From Bacillus sp. B1-b2 (GTDB taxonomy: Bacteria > Bacillota > Bacilli > Bacillales > Cytobacillaceae), in contig NZ_WEHU01000002.1 of NCBI RefSeq assembly GCF_009183415.1, positions 124,001-188,000 on the forward strand: DNA of 64,000 nt. Direction: 5' to 3'. The position numbers and the translations under genes are program-made. The notes under the pieces were generated by a model. It was not told the DNA's origin and did no database searches. It saw only the letters and a list, made by a program, of their open reading frames with translations. This document shows, piece after piece, positions 1 through 7,529 of the stretch; the stretch's first letter is position 1; every line of letters begins with the position of its first letter.

Positions 1-1
1 A

Positions 2-295
2 ACTGCAGAGCATTGGCTACCGAAATGGGTAGAAGAAGGATGGCGTCCTGATGTAGTTGTGGTAGATCCACCACGAACTGGTTGTGACCAGAAGCTATTG
101 GATGCTATTAAGAAAGTAAAGCCTAAGAAGTTTGTGTATGTTTCATGTAATCCTTCTACTTTGGCGAAGGATATTGAGTATTTGGCTAAGGATTATAAGG
201 TGGAGTATATGCAGCCTGTGGATATGTTTCCGCATACGGCGCACGTTGAGGTAGTATCGCAGATGATTTTAAAAAATGAAGCAGGTTCCCAATAA
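2..295 (+). CDS. rlmCD: 23S rRNA (uracil-5-)-methyltransferase RlmCD, C-terminal part (5' end outside window)
   Basis: C-terminal ~97 residues of a TrmA/RumA-family RNA m5U methyltransferase, which in Bacillus (YefA/RlmCD) methylates two uridines of 23S rRNA using S-adenosylmethionine. Visible landmarks are the DPPRTGC motif at the beginning, the catalytic-cysteine motif [10 protein letters not shown] in the middle and the HTAHVEVV end that closes the fold and supplies the general base. The frame is open from base 2, so the N-terminal TRAM and methyltransferase parts lie upstream of the window. The 3' end looks intact and runs into a hairpin shared with the convergent recombinase gene. Recognition of the family is secure. 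RlmCD rather than another RumA paralogue is inferred from the Bacillus-like context. Confidence 0.9.
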   Translation, partial: TAEHWLPKWVEEGWRPDVVVVDPPRTGCDQKLLDAIKKVKPKKFVYVSCNPSTLAKDIEYLAKDYKVEYMQPVDMFPHTAHVEVVSQMILKNEAGSQ

Positions 296-316
296 GGGAA
301 AAACCTGCTTCTATTC
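278..316. terminator. Bidirectional hairpin terminator between rlmCD and the serine recombinase
   Basis: GAAGCAGGTT (278-287) pairs with AACCTGCTTC (302-311), and an inner TTCCC/GGGAA extends the stem. T-rich sequence flanks it on the minus-strand side. The hairpin contains the rlmCD stop and its edge is part of the recombinase TAG stop (311-313), so both convergent genes end within one structure. Confidence 0.8.
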
Positions 317-1792
317 AAATGTTGGGGCGGCAAATCGGTAGTGGATAACCGGTGTGCCGTCTTCTTTTACAAAGATACGATTGATGAGCCGATGTAGAAT
401 TTCGGGCGTTAGTTCATCAAAGTTAAGAAATTGAAGAAGCTCTTGTTTTAACTTGTCGATATTATCAATCACTTGTTCACTTTCAAGCATCAATAACAGT
501 TCATTTTTCTTTTCGACTAGCTGAGCCAATTCTGTGTTGTTATCCTCAATCATATCTAAATACTCATCGTGTTGGATCTTTTCATCAGCCAGCATTTTGA
601 TGAATTTCTTCTTACGATTCTTCAACATATCAATTTGCTTATTGAGTTTATCAAGCTTTTGTTGAATATCCTTCTTTGATTTCTTCGATTGTGCTACTAG
701 CTCTTTCAAATATTGTTCTTTATCAATTTCTTGAACAAGCTTTCTGATATCATACAAAATTGTTTCTTTGAGAAAGCCCTCTTTAATTGTATGTGCGCTG
801 CAAGCCTTTTTTCCATGACGAGCATAGCCTCCACATACATAACCATTTTGTCGGTTACTTCGAAACCACATTCCCTTACCACAGTCGCCGCAGAAGAGGA
901 TGTTCGTAAATAAGTGAAGCTTAGGAGCTGTAATGAACTTCTTCCGTTGCTTCATCAGATTTTGAACCGCTTCAAACATATCCTGTGAGATAATCGCTTC
1001 ATGGGTGTTTTCGATGATATACATATCATCTTTGTCTTGTTTCTTCCGTTTTTTACTTGTGAGGCTCACTGTGGTAGTACGCCCTTGAACTAAATCTCCA
1101 ACGTAATGAGGATTAGTTAAGATTAGCTTGATTGTGGAATCATTCCACTTGTCACTCGCATTAATCTTGCCTGCTACATCAGCAGGTGTTCTAATTCCCT
1201 CATTGTATAAACGACGACCGATACTTTCTCTACCGCTTCCTTCAAGATACTCCCGGAAAATTCGTCTCACAATTTCAGATGTCTCATCATTACGGATGTA
1301 AAGCTTCCCCTCTCTAACTTCATACCCATATGGAGGATTCGAACCTTTAAACAAGCCGTTTTTTGCACGGGTTTTTAATGTTTCCTTTACACGATTGCTT
1401 GTATTTTGAGATTCTTGTTCATACATCCAAGCATATAGGCCAAACATATTGGTATTTCCAGTTAGTGTGTTGATCGCATTATCTAGTGTAATAATGTGAA
1501 TACCTTGGTTTTCGCAAAGGTTTTTGATTTTGTATGATAACTCACCATTACGAGCAAGACGAGATAACTCTTTGGCTAGGATGATATCGAACTTTTTTGC
1601 ATGAGCGTCTTCAATCATTCGTTGAAGATTTTTTCTCTTTGCTGTTGTTCCGGATTGAACATCTACGTAAAACTCGTTGATGTCCCATCCTTTTTCTTCA
1701 ATAAATTTGTAGAACAGTTCTTTCTGATATTTGAGTGAGGCTTTTTGTTCCTCTTTATCTGTTGAAACTCGAATATAGATTGCACATCTCAT
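311..1792 (-). CDS. Large serine recombinase (YefB-like integrase/resolvase)
   Basis: 493-aa large serine recombinase. The N-terminal resolvase domain (about 1-140) carries the RVS motif with catalytic Ser10 and the LSRLARN arginine motif near residues 77-83. The recombinase DNA-binding domain follows, then a zinc ribbon (CGDCGKGMWF and a later CGGYARHGKKAC, roughly residues 300-330), and then a long coiled coil (about 345-455). Large serine recombinases integrate or excise elements between short att sites through a Ser-DNA covalent intermediate. The ATG overlaps the stop of the preceding small ORF as ATGA, indicating translational coupling. Its position beside the rlmCD 3' end, with a small resolvase-like gene behind it, resembles the yefA-yefB-yefC arrangement of B. 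subtilis (from memory). It probably mobilised or fixed the adjacent defence cargo. Confidence 0.9.
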   Translation of the reverse strand: MRCAIYIRVSTDKEEQKASLKYQKELFYKFIEEKGWDINEFYVDVQSGTTAKRKNLQRMIEDAHAKKFDIILAKELSRLARNGELSYKIKNLCENQGIHIITLDNAINTLTGNTNMFGLYAWMYEQESQNTSNRVKETLKTRAKNGLFKGSNPPYGYEVREGKLYIRNDETSEIVRRIFREYLEGSGRESIGRRLYNEGIRTPADVAGKINASDKWNDSTIKLILTNPHYVGDLVQGRTTTVSLTSKKRKKQDKDDMYIIENTHEAIISQDMFEAVQNLMKQRKKFITAPKLHLFTNILFCGDCGKGMWFRSNRQNGYVCGGYARHGKKACSAHTIKEGFLKETILYDIRKLVQEIDKEQYLKELVAQSKKSKKDIQQKLDKLNKQIDMLKNRKKKFIKMLADEKIQHDEYLDMIEDNNTELAQLVEKKNELLLMLESEQVIDNIDKLKQELLQFLNFDELTPEILHRLINRIFVKEDGTPVIHYRFAAPTFE

Positions 1793-1959
1793 GAAGCATC
1801 ATGCTCCTTTTCGTTTGATTGAGATGTAGCAGTGTTCACCTTGTTAGCAGTATTGACAAGTTCCTCTATTTTATTATCAATGATTGCTTTGATGACTTGA
1901 GCAAATGCCAACTTAGGATCTGTGTAGATTCTTTCTACCGAAAGTGTTTTCTTACTCAT
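1789..1959 (-). CDS. Small protein coupled to the serine recombinase
   Basis: 56-aa product of unknown function starting MSKKTLSVERIYTDPK. The ATG at 1959 is chosen over an upstream in-frame ATG because GGAGGG lies seven bases before it. The stop overlaps the recombinase start (ATGA). The body has an amphipathic helix (around AFAQVIKAIIDNKIEELV) and a polar tail. Small ORFs of this size also sit between the recombinase genes of the second block at 16.3-16.7 kb. This suggests accessory proteins of serine-recombinase modules, but no family is recognised and the function is not inferable. Confidence 0.6.
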   Translation of the reverse strand: MSKKTLSVERIYTDPKLAFAQVIKAIIDNKIEELVNTANKVNTATSQSNEKEHDAS

Positions 1960-2302
1960 AAAGTGACCCTCCACAAATTAAGTCGTGGACGATTAACGTG
2001 ACATTATTTTTATAAAGCTCGTTACAAATTTTTTCGCATTCTTTTACATACCGAGAGATACGTGATAATGAATCAATAATGACCACATCGAATTGTTTTT
2101 CGTAAGTTAGTTGTAATAATTGGTTTAATGCTGGACGGTTCTTAAAAGATTGTGAGTTGACCATATCTTGGAAAATTTCAATTTGAGTAATTCCCATTTT
2201 ATTCGTATATTTCTTTAGTTTTTGTTGTTGGTCGTATAAATTTATATAATTATTTGCAGTTGTGCGGCAATAAATAGCTGCTCTAATTTCTTGATTTTCC
2301 AT
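1952..2302 (-). CDS. Short resolvase-domain protein lacking the catalytic serine (YefC-like)
   Basis: 116-aa protein consisting only of a serine-recombinase N-terminal domain. The strand that carries R-x-S in active enzymes reads YCRTTA, so the position of the nucleophilic serine is Thr15. The DSLSRISR arginine motif is kept (about residues 77-84). The DNA-binding and zinc-ribbon parts are absent. It overlaps the 57-aa ORF upstream (ATG at 2302 inside that ORF) and the 56-aa ORF downstream, so all are probably translated as one operon with the 493-aa recombinase. A plausible role is a regulatory or heterodimer partner of the full recombinase. This is inference; decay after duplication is the alternative. 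Confidence 0.75.
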   Translation of the reverse strand: MENQEIRAAIYCRTTANNYINLYDQQQKLKKYTNKMGITQIEIFQDMVNSQSFKNRPALNQLLQLTYEKQFDVVIIDSLSRISRYVKECEKICNELYKNNVTLIVHDLICGGSLYE

Positions 2303-2456
2303 AGTAATCTCCTTTGATGTTCATTTTAGATACATAATTTTTACGATAATCATTTAGGAATTCTGATAATATTCCTTCTACTTTTTTTAGATGTTTGACT
2401 TGGGCAGAATTCATTCGGATATATAGCAAGCCTTTTTTAAATTTATTTGTTTGCAT
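2283..2456 (-). CDS. Small ORF leading recombinase operon 1
   Basis: 57-aa ORF (begins MQTNKFKKGLLYIRMN) preceded by a good ribosome site, AAAGGAG nine to ten bases before ATG 2456. It starts just downstream of the terminator-like leader hairpin and its end overlaps the start of the YefC-like gene by 20 bases. It is lysine-rich with a predicted helix in the middle. No family is recognised. It could be a leader peptide that couples translation to the following genes, or a small accessory DNA-binding protein. The good ribosome site and tight packing support it being translated. Confidence 0.5.
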   Translation of the reverse strand: MQTNKFKKGLLYIRMNSAQVKHLKKVEGILSEFLNDYRKNYVSKMNIKGDYYGKSRN

Positions 2457-2477
2457 TGATGAATGCTCCTTTCAAAT

Positions 2478-2548
2478 AAAAAACCGTAGAAAATTACATA
2501 GCCCTCTAATGAGTAGTGGCTAAGTAACCTCTGCGGTTTTCGCTTGTT
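2478..2548 (-). promoter_or_regulatory. Structured leader/attenuator hairpin, copy A
   Basis: On the minus strand AAAACCGCAG pairs with CTACGGTTTT, enclosing two further stacked helices (GTTAC/GTAAT and TAGCC/GGCTA). The 3' arm ends in a run of U. It lies after the 146-aa gene and before the 57-aa ORF, so it acts as a terminator or attenuator inside the recombinase cluster. A sister copy with the same flanks and architecture but different inner helices is at 16910-16974. Confidence 0.6.
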
Positions 2549-2576
2549 ATTGGGTTACAATATTAGAACTTTAGTT

Positions 2577-3017
2577 TTAGCTTTGCTTATCTAATAGGCG
2601 TTTCTTTTTGCCAAATTTAATTCTTTGGCTTTGCTTTGTGGATTCTTGTTCTATAATCCAAGCGTAGAGACTAATTACATCTACATTTCCTTGCAGAGTA
2701 TTGATGGAACGATCTAAGGTCATAATATGAATTTTCTTCATCTTACAAAGCTTCTTCATTTTAGAAGATAGTTCAGGTATCCGTAATAATCGTGATGCGT
2801 CTGTCGAAAGAATAACATCAAACTTATTATTTTGGGCATCTTCTACCATGGCTTGTAAATTCTCATGATTTTTTGGACCTGAGCCAATATCAATATAAGA
2901 ATTGTATAATTGCCAATTGTGATCAGAGATAAATTGTTTGAGTCGATCAGATTGTGTTTTTAAATGATAATCTGTATTGTTTTTACTTGCAGTTCGGATA
3001 TAAATTGCACATTTCAT
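2577..3017 (-). CDS. Short serine-recombinase domain protein with catalytic Ser replaced
   Basis: 146-aa protein covering only the resolvase catalytic domain plus a short basic tail. Aligned by eye with the 493-aa neighbour it keeps the start (CAIYIR), the SRLLR arginine motif (about 83-87) and the long E helix (SLYAWIIEQEST). The R-x-S motif is RTA, so position 10 is Ala with a serine shifted by one residue. It has a good ribosome site (AAGGAG about ten bases before ATG 3017). No recombinase DNA-binding domain or zinc ribbon follows, and the protein ends about where such a domain would begin. It is likely catalytically inactive, either a partner of the full recombinase or a truncated paralogue. 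Confidence 0.75.
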   Translation of the reverse strand: MKCAIYIRTASKNNTDYHLKTQSDRLKQFISDHNWQLYNSYIDIGSGPKNHENLQAMVEDAQNNKFDVILSTDASRLLRIPELSSKMKKLCKMKKIHIMTLDRSINTLQGNVDVISLYAWIIEQESTKQSQRIKFGKKKRLLDKQS

Positions 3018-3488
3018 TTATTTTAACTTCTCCTTTTGATTTTAATTGTTTGTTTTATATTGACATATAAAATTATATTTACTGCTGTTCTATCCCCTTT
3101 TCATTTTATTTTGCTTGTAATTTGGTTAACCGGAATACATTGTACCTACTTATTTTCATATTCGAAGTCTTTTTCTTTAAAAATATGATTTTGTAAATGG
3201 AACTGACCCCTTATTTGATCGTTTCATTACTTTAGCCGGTTAAATCTGAAACATTATAGCCACGGATTTTGGTCATTTAAGTATCTAGTGAAAATAATTT
3301 CAAATATTTTTTATTGTTTTAGCCATATGAGATAGGAATTTAGTAATTATAAGAAAAATGGTATAATTTAGCCATAAAAGAAATGATGTAGGAAGTTTTA
3401 GAGCAGACTTATTGTTTTTGAACTCTATCTGTAATGTTGTGATTAATTATAAAAGGGGATTCTTTGAATCGAAGGAGCGCGTAAATTT
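3018..3488. other. Intergenic region upstream of the type III RM operon
   Basis: AT-rich divergent region of 471 bases between the recombinase cluster and the RM operon, with no credible ORF. It holds a TATAAT box at 3362-3367, with only a weak -35-like TTTAGT 17 bases upstream. That is a plausible start for the plus-strand operon about 120 bases before the helicase ATG. No clear inverted repeat or attachment core could be assigned. Confidence 0.4.
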
Positions 3489-6400
3489 ATGCATAAAGGC
3501 ATTATTGATAATAAACAAACGGGTCTAGTTGGGGACGTGCTCAAAGAACATATTAGTAAAGGAAGTAAAATATCAGTCGCAGCAGCTCACTTTACGTTAT
3601 ATGCATTCGTTGAGTTGAAGAAAGAACTCGCAAAAGTGGAAGAATTTAGATTCATTTTCACAGAACCAGCATTTATAGACAATAAGGACTTCAATAAAAT
3701 GCAAATCGATAAAAATGAAGCATTGTTGTATGGTGTGGATGAAGAACATAAATATAAAATGGATTTAACTCAAGGTTATATTGCTAGAGAACTAGCTAAA
3801 TGGTTAAAATCCCATGCAGAATTTAAATCTGTAACAAAGCAAAAAATACAAGGTGGTCTCTACCATGTGGGAAATAAGGATGGGAGCCAAATAGGATTAG
3901 TCGGAGGAGCGCCTTTCTCTAGTGCAGGACTCGGCTATAGCAATTCATCAAGTATGTACATAAATAATATTATCGATGATAAAGAATCGAATGATCAGCT
4001 ATTGAAAAATTTTGAGGCAATTTGGCAAAACGCAGATGCTCTACAAGATGTTAAAGATCATATCATAGAAAGAATTGAGTCGTTATATCAAGAGAACTCA
4101 CCTGAACTTATTTATTTTGTTACCTTATATAATTTGTTTAAAGAATTCTTAGAAGGTGCAAAGGACTTTGATGCCTTACAGTCAAAGACTGGATTCGAAA
4201 AAACGTTGATTTGGAATAAGCTTTACGACTTTCAAAAAGATGGTGTAGTAGGTGCTATAAATAAAATTGAAAATCATGGGGGCTGTATAATTGCTGATAG
4301 TGTGGGTCTTGGTAAGACATTTGAAGCACTAGCAGTCATTAAGTACTATGAGTTAAGAAATCACCGCGTACTTGTGTTAGCACCCAAAAAGCTTAGAGAG
4401 AATTGGTCAATCTATCGACTGAACGATAAACGAAATATTTTATCAGAGGATCGTTTTTCCTATGATTTATTAAACCATACTGATTTATCAAGAGAGTCTG
4501 GATACAGTGGGGATATCAATCTCGAACACGTAAACTGGGGAAATTATGACTTGATAGTGATTGATGAATCGCATAATTTTAGAAACAATGAAGCACGCAA
4601 TGATCGAATAACAAGATATTCTAGACTGATGTCAGATATTATTCGTGCTGGAGTAAAAACCAAAGTGTTAATGCTATCTGCAACACCTGTAAACAATAAA
4701 TTAGATGATTTAAAGAACCAAATTGCATTTATTACAGAGGGTGACGATGCAGCTCTTAATACTTCAGCCAATATTAAAAACATTTCGCATACCATTCGAG
4801 TGGCTCAATCACAATTCAATAAATGGAGTAATTTATCAGACGAAGAGCGGACTACGGATCGTTTATTAGATATGTTAAGTTGGGATTATTTCACTTTACT
4901 TGATTCATTAACTATTGCTAGATCACGGCGACATATAGAGAAATACTATAATATGAATGATATTGGCAAGTTCCCAACCCGATTGAAACCAGAGAATAAG
5001 AAAATACATATTGACAGCGAAGGTGAATTTCCAGCCCTTGAGAAGATTAACAATGATATATTACGTCTTCGATTGGCGGTATATTCTCCTATGCAATATA
5101 TTTTGCCGCATATGCGAACGACATATAGTGAGAAATATGATACAAAAGTTGCTAATGGACAAGTATTTCGACAAACAGATCGTGAAAGTAACTTAATCCA
5201 TTTAATGAAATCGAATTTATTAAAGCGATTAGAAAGTTCTGTTCACTCTTTTTCATTAACACTTGATAGCATCATTTTCAATATTAATTCTTTCATTGAA
5301 AAAATTGAAAACTACACTCCAGCTACAGATACAACAAATGATATTATGGACGTTGATGTAGAAGATCCAGATTTAGAAGATGCTCTCATAGGTTCGAAAG
5401 TAAAAATATTATTAAAAGATGTAGACTTAATTCGTTGGAAACAGGATTTACTTTATGACAGAGAAATCCTTGCTAACTTGTTGTCGTATGCTAAAAAAGT
5501 GTCGCCGCTAAGAGATGAGAAATTATTAATTTTAAGAGAAGAAATCAAGCAGAAAATTGAGAATCCAATTAATGAACAAAACAAGAAAATACTCATATTT
5601 ACAGCTTATGCAGATACCGCTAAATATTTATATGAGAATTTACATAAATGGATTCTTCAATACTTTGACATTCACACTGCACTGGTAACCGGTTCAGATA
5701 ATCCTAAAACAACATTAAAAATAAAGAAAGTGGATTTTAATAGTATTTTAACTAACTTTTCCCCACTTTCTAAAGAAAGACAAAAAGTAATGCCTGATGT
5801 ACAAGGGGAAGTTGACATATTAATCGCAACGGACTGTATATCTGAAGGGCAAAACTTACAGGATTGTGACTATTTAATAAATTACGATATTCACTGGAAC
5901 CCTGTCCGAATCATTCAGAGGTTTGGGCGAATTGATCGGTTGGGAAGTAAAAATGAAAAAATCCAACTTGTAAATTACTGGCCTTCCATTGAACTAGACG
6001 AATATATCAACTTAGTCGGTAGAGTTAAAGACCGGATGACAATTCTTGATATCTCTTCTACAGGAGAAGAAAATGTAATTGCCGAAAACAGCAATGAGAT
6101 GAAGGACCTAGAGTACCGTCGAAAACAATTAGAGAAGTTGCAAGACGAGATCATCGATTTAGAAGATATATCAGGCAACATTTCACTTACGGACTTTACA
6201 ATGGATGATTTCAGGATGGACTTGTTGAACTATATGAAAAAGAACGAAGAGATTGTGAAAAATACACCATTAGGCTTATTTAGTATTACAACAAATAGGA
6301 ATGAGAAACTTCAAGATGAAATTCAAAAAGGTGTTATTTTTTGTTTGAAGCAAATTAACAATTTCAGTGCTACTGACGAAAAAAATGCACTTCATCCCTA

Positions 6401-6728
6401 TTATCTTATTTACATGAAGGAAAATGGAGAAGTACTTTACAATCATGTTCATGTGAAAAAGCTATTAGACTTGTACCGCTCCTTATGTCACGGTCAAGGT
6501 GGTGTAGAGGAACAATTATATAATGCATTCTATGAGGAAACAAAGAACGGAAAAGAGATGAATACACACAAAGAATTGCTAGAAAAAGCGACAGATGAGA
6601 TTGTAGGGAAAATGGACGAGCAATCAACCTTAAATATATTTAGTCTCGGCAATCTAGATAGTCTCGTAACAAGTGCCAATACTAGTTTGCAGGATTTTGA
6701 AATTATCTCATATCTGTTTGTAAAGTAA
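3489..6728 (+). CDS. PLD-like domain / SNF2-type helicase of a type III RM-associated system
   Basis: 1079-aa protein. Residues 1-200 look like a phospholipase-D-type nuclease domain, with HVGNK at 126-130 followed by the GLVGGAPFSSAGLG strand typical of PLD folds. A superfamily 2/SNF2 helicase follows: Walker A DSVGLGKT at 270-277, DESH at 359-362, LSATP near 397, and motif VI QRFGRIDRLGS near 808-818. The long C-terminal part is helical. It is the first gene of a tightly packed run (11 bases to the DUF4391 gene, 16 to Mod, 3 to Res). Such helicases are DNA translocases, and here it probably acts with the methyltransferase and nuclease against invading DNA. It resembles the helicase of DISARM only at the SNF2 level, and no other DISARM gene is present. 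ATG 3489 follows GAAGGAG. Confidence 0.85.
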   Translation: MHKGIIDNKQTGLVGDVLKEHISKGSKISVAAAHFTLYAFVELKKELAKVEEFRFIFTEPAFIDNKDFNKMQIDKNEALLYGVDEEHKYKMDLTQGYIARELAKWLKSHAEFKSVTKQKIQGGLYHVGNKDGSQIGLVGGAPFSSAGLGYSNSSSMYINNIIDDKESNDQLLKNFEAIWQNADALQDVKDHIIERIESLYQENSPELIYFVTLYNLFKEFLEGAKDFDALQSKTGFEKTLIWNKLYDFQKDGVVGAINKIENHGGCIIADSVGLGKTFEALAVIKYYELRNHRVLVLAPKKLRENWSIYRLNDKRNILSEDRFSYDLLNHTDLSRESGYSGDINLEHVNWGNYDLIVIDESHNFRNNEARNDRITRYSRLMSDIIRAGVKTKVLMLSATPVNNKLDDLKNQIAFITEGDDAALNTSANIKNISHTIRVAQSQFNKWSNLSDEERTTDRLLDMLSWDYFTLLDSLTIARSRRHIEKYYNMNDIGKFPTRLKPENKKIHIDSEGEFPALEKINNDILRLRLAVYSPMQYILPHMRTTYSEKYDTKVANGQVFRQTDRESNLIHLMKSNLLKRLESSVHSFSLTLDSIIFNINSFIEKIENYTPATDTTNDIMDVDVEDPDLEDALIGSKVKILLKDVDLIRWKQDLLYDREILANLLSYAKKVSPLRDEKLLILREEIKQKIENPINEQNKKILIFTAYADTAKYLYENLHKWILQYFDIHTALVTGSDNPKTTLKIKKVDFNSILTNFSPLSKERQKVMPDVQGEVDILIATDCISEGQNLQDCDYLINYDIHWNPVRIIQRFGRIDRLGSKNEKIQLVNYWPSIELDEYINLVGRVKDRMTILDISSTGEENVIAENSNEMKDLEYRRKQLEKLQDEIIDLEDISGNISLTDFTMDDFRMDLLNYMKKNEEIVKNTPLGLFSITTNRNEKLQDEIQKGVIFCLKQINNFSATDEKNALHPYYLIYMKENGEVLYNHVHVKKLLDLYRSLCHGQGGVEEQLYNAFYEETKNGKEMNTHKELLEKATDEIVGKMDEQSTLNIFSLGNLDSLVTSANTSLQDFEIISYLFVK

Positions 6729-6739
6729 GGATGGTGAAA

Positions 6740-7513
6740 ATGGCTACATCATTTATCTATCAAGTCATTGGATTAGATTCAAAGCTTACCGCTCTCAATA
6801 AAAAGCTAGATAAAAAGATGTTTTATGATTATGCTGATTTAAACAAAAAAGAGAAAGATGTCATAACAAAATACATAGATCGGATTGAGTTAGCGTACTT
6901 GCTAACTCCCTCCACTATTAATATCCAACCATATATAAATGAAGATACATATTATGAAGGAGTTATGTTTATTAATGTTCGTCTTAGAGACGAAGCAACC
7001 GAAAAACAAGTAGCAATTATTGAAGAAGTGATTCATGGAGCTTTACCTAACCCAGTAGTCATTGCCTTTCAGTTAAAAAGGAATTTACTTGTAAGCACCT
7101 GTATGAAGCGTTTAAACAAAGTGGACAAATCCAGTGTTGTGTTAGGTGATGTTCATCGAACCTTTTGGTTAAACTTGGAACATGATACTGAATTACAAAA
7201 TCAGTTTATTAAGACAATCCATGTATCAAATTTAAATTTCAATAATTTTTTTGTGTTTTACAAAGATATAGACCTAGCTGTAGAAGCAGCTCAAAATGCT
7301 GAAACTATAGGTAGTTTTCACATTGAAAGGGACCATCAAAAACAACTCCAACAACAAAAGATTATTCAGCAAATAAAGGACTTAGAACTCGAAGTGGTTA
7401 AACTGAAATCAGCCATTAAGAAAGAAACACAATTCAACAGAAAAGTGGAATTGAATGTTAAAATCCAACAAATAAAAAAGCGTACTGAGCAACTGAAAAA
7501 AGAATTAGTGTGA
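6740..7513 (+). CDS. DUF4391-type protein
   Basis: 257-aa protein starting MATSFIYQ. ATG 6740 is preferred because GGATGG lies just upstream; an in-frame ATG at 6731 sits only three bases after the helicase stop. The arrangement (helical N-terminus, a beta-rich middle with PNPVVIAFQ, a C-terminal coiled coil from about residue 195) and the position between an SNF2-type helicase and a Mod gene fit the DUF4391 family. That family is commonly found beside type III Mod/Res genes. Its biochemical role is not established. The coiled coil and operon position suggest an adaptor or complex subunit. Confidence 0.65.
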   Translation: MATSFIYQVIGLDSKLTALNKKLDKKMFYDYADLNKKEKDVITKYIDRIELAYLLTPSTINIQPYINEDTYYEGVMFINVRLRDEATEKQVAIIEEVIHGALPNPVVIAFQLKRNLLVSTCMKRLNKVDKSSVVLGDVHRTFWLNLEHDTELQNQFIKTIHVSNLNFNNFFVFYKDIDLAVEAAQNAETIGSFHIERDHQKQLQQQKIIQQIKDLELEVVKLKSAIKKETQFNRKVELNVKIQQIKKRTEQLKKELV

Positions 7514-7529
7514 TAAAGGAGAAAATCTC

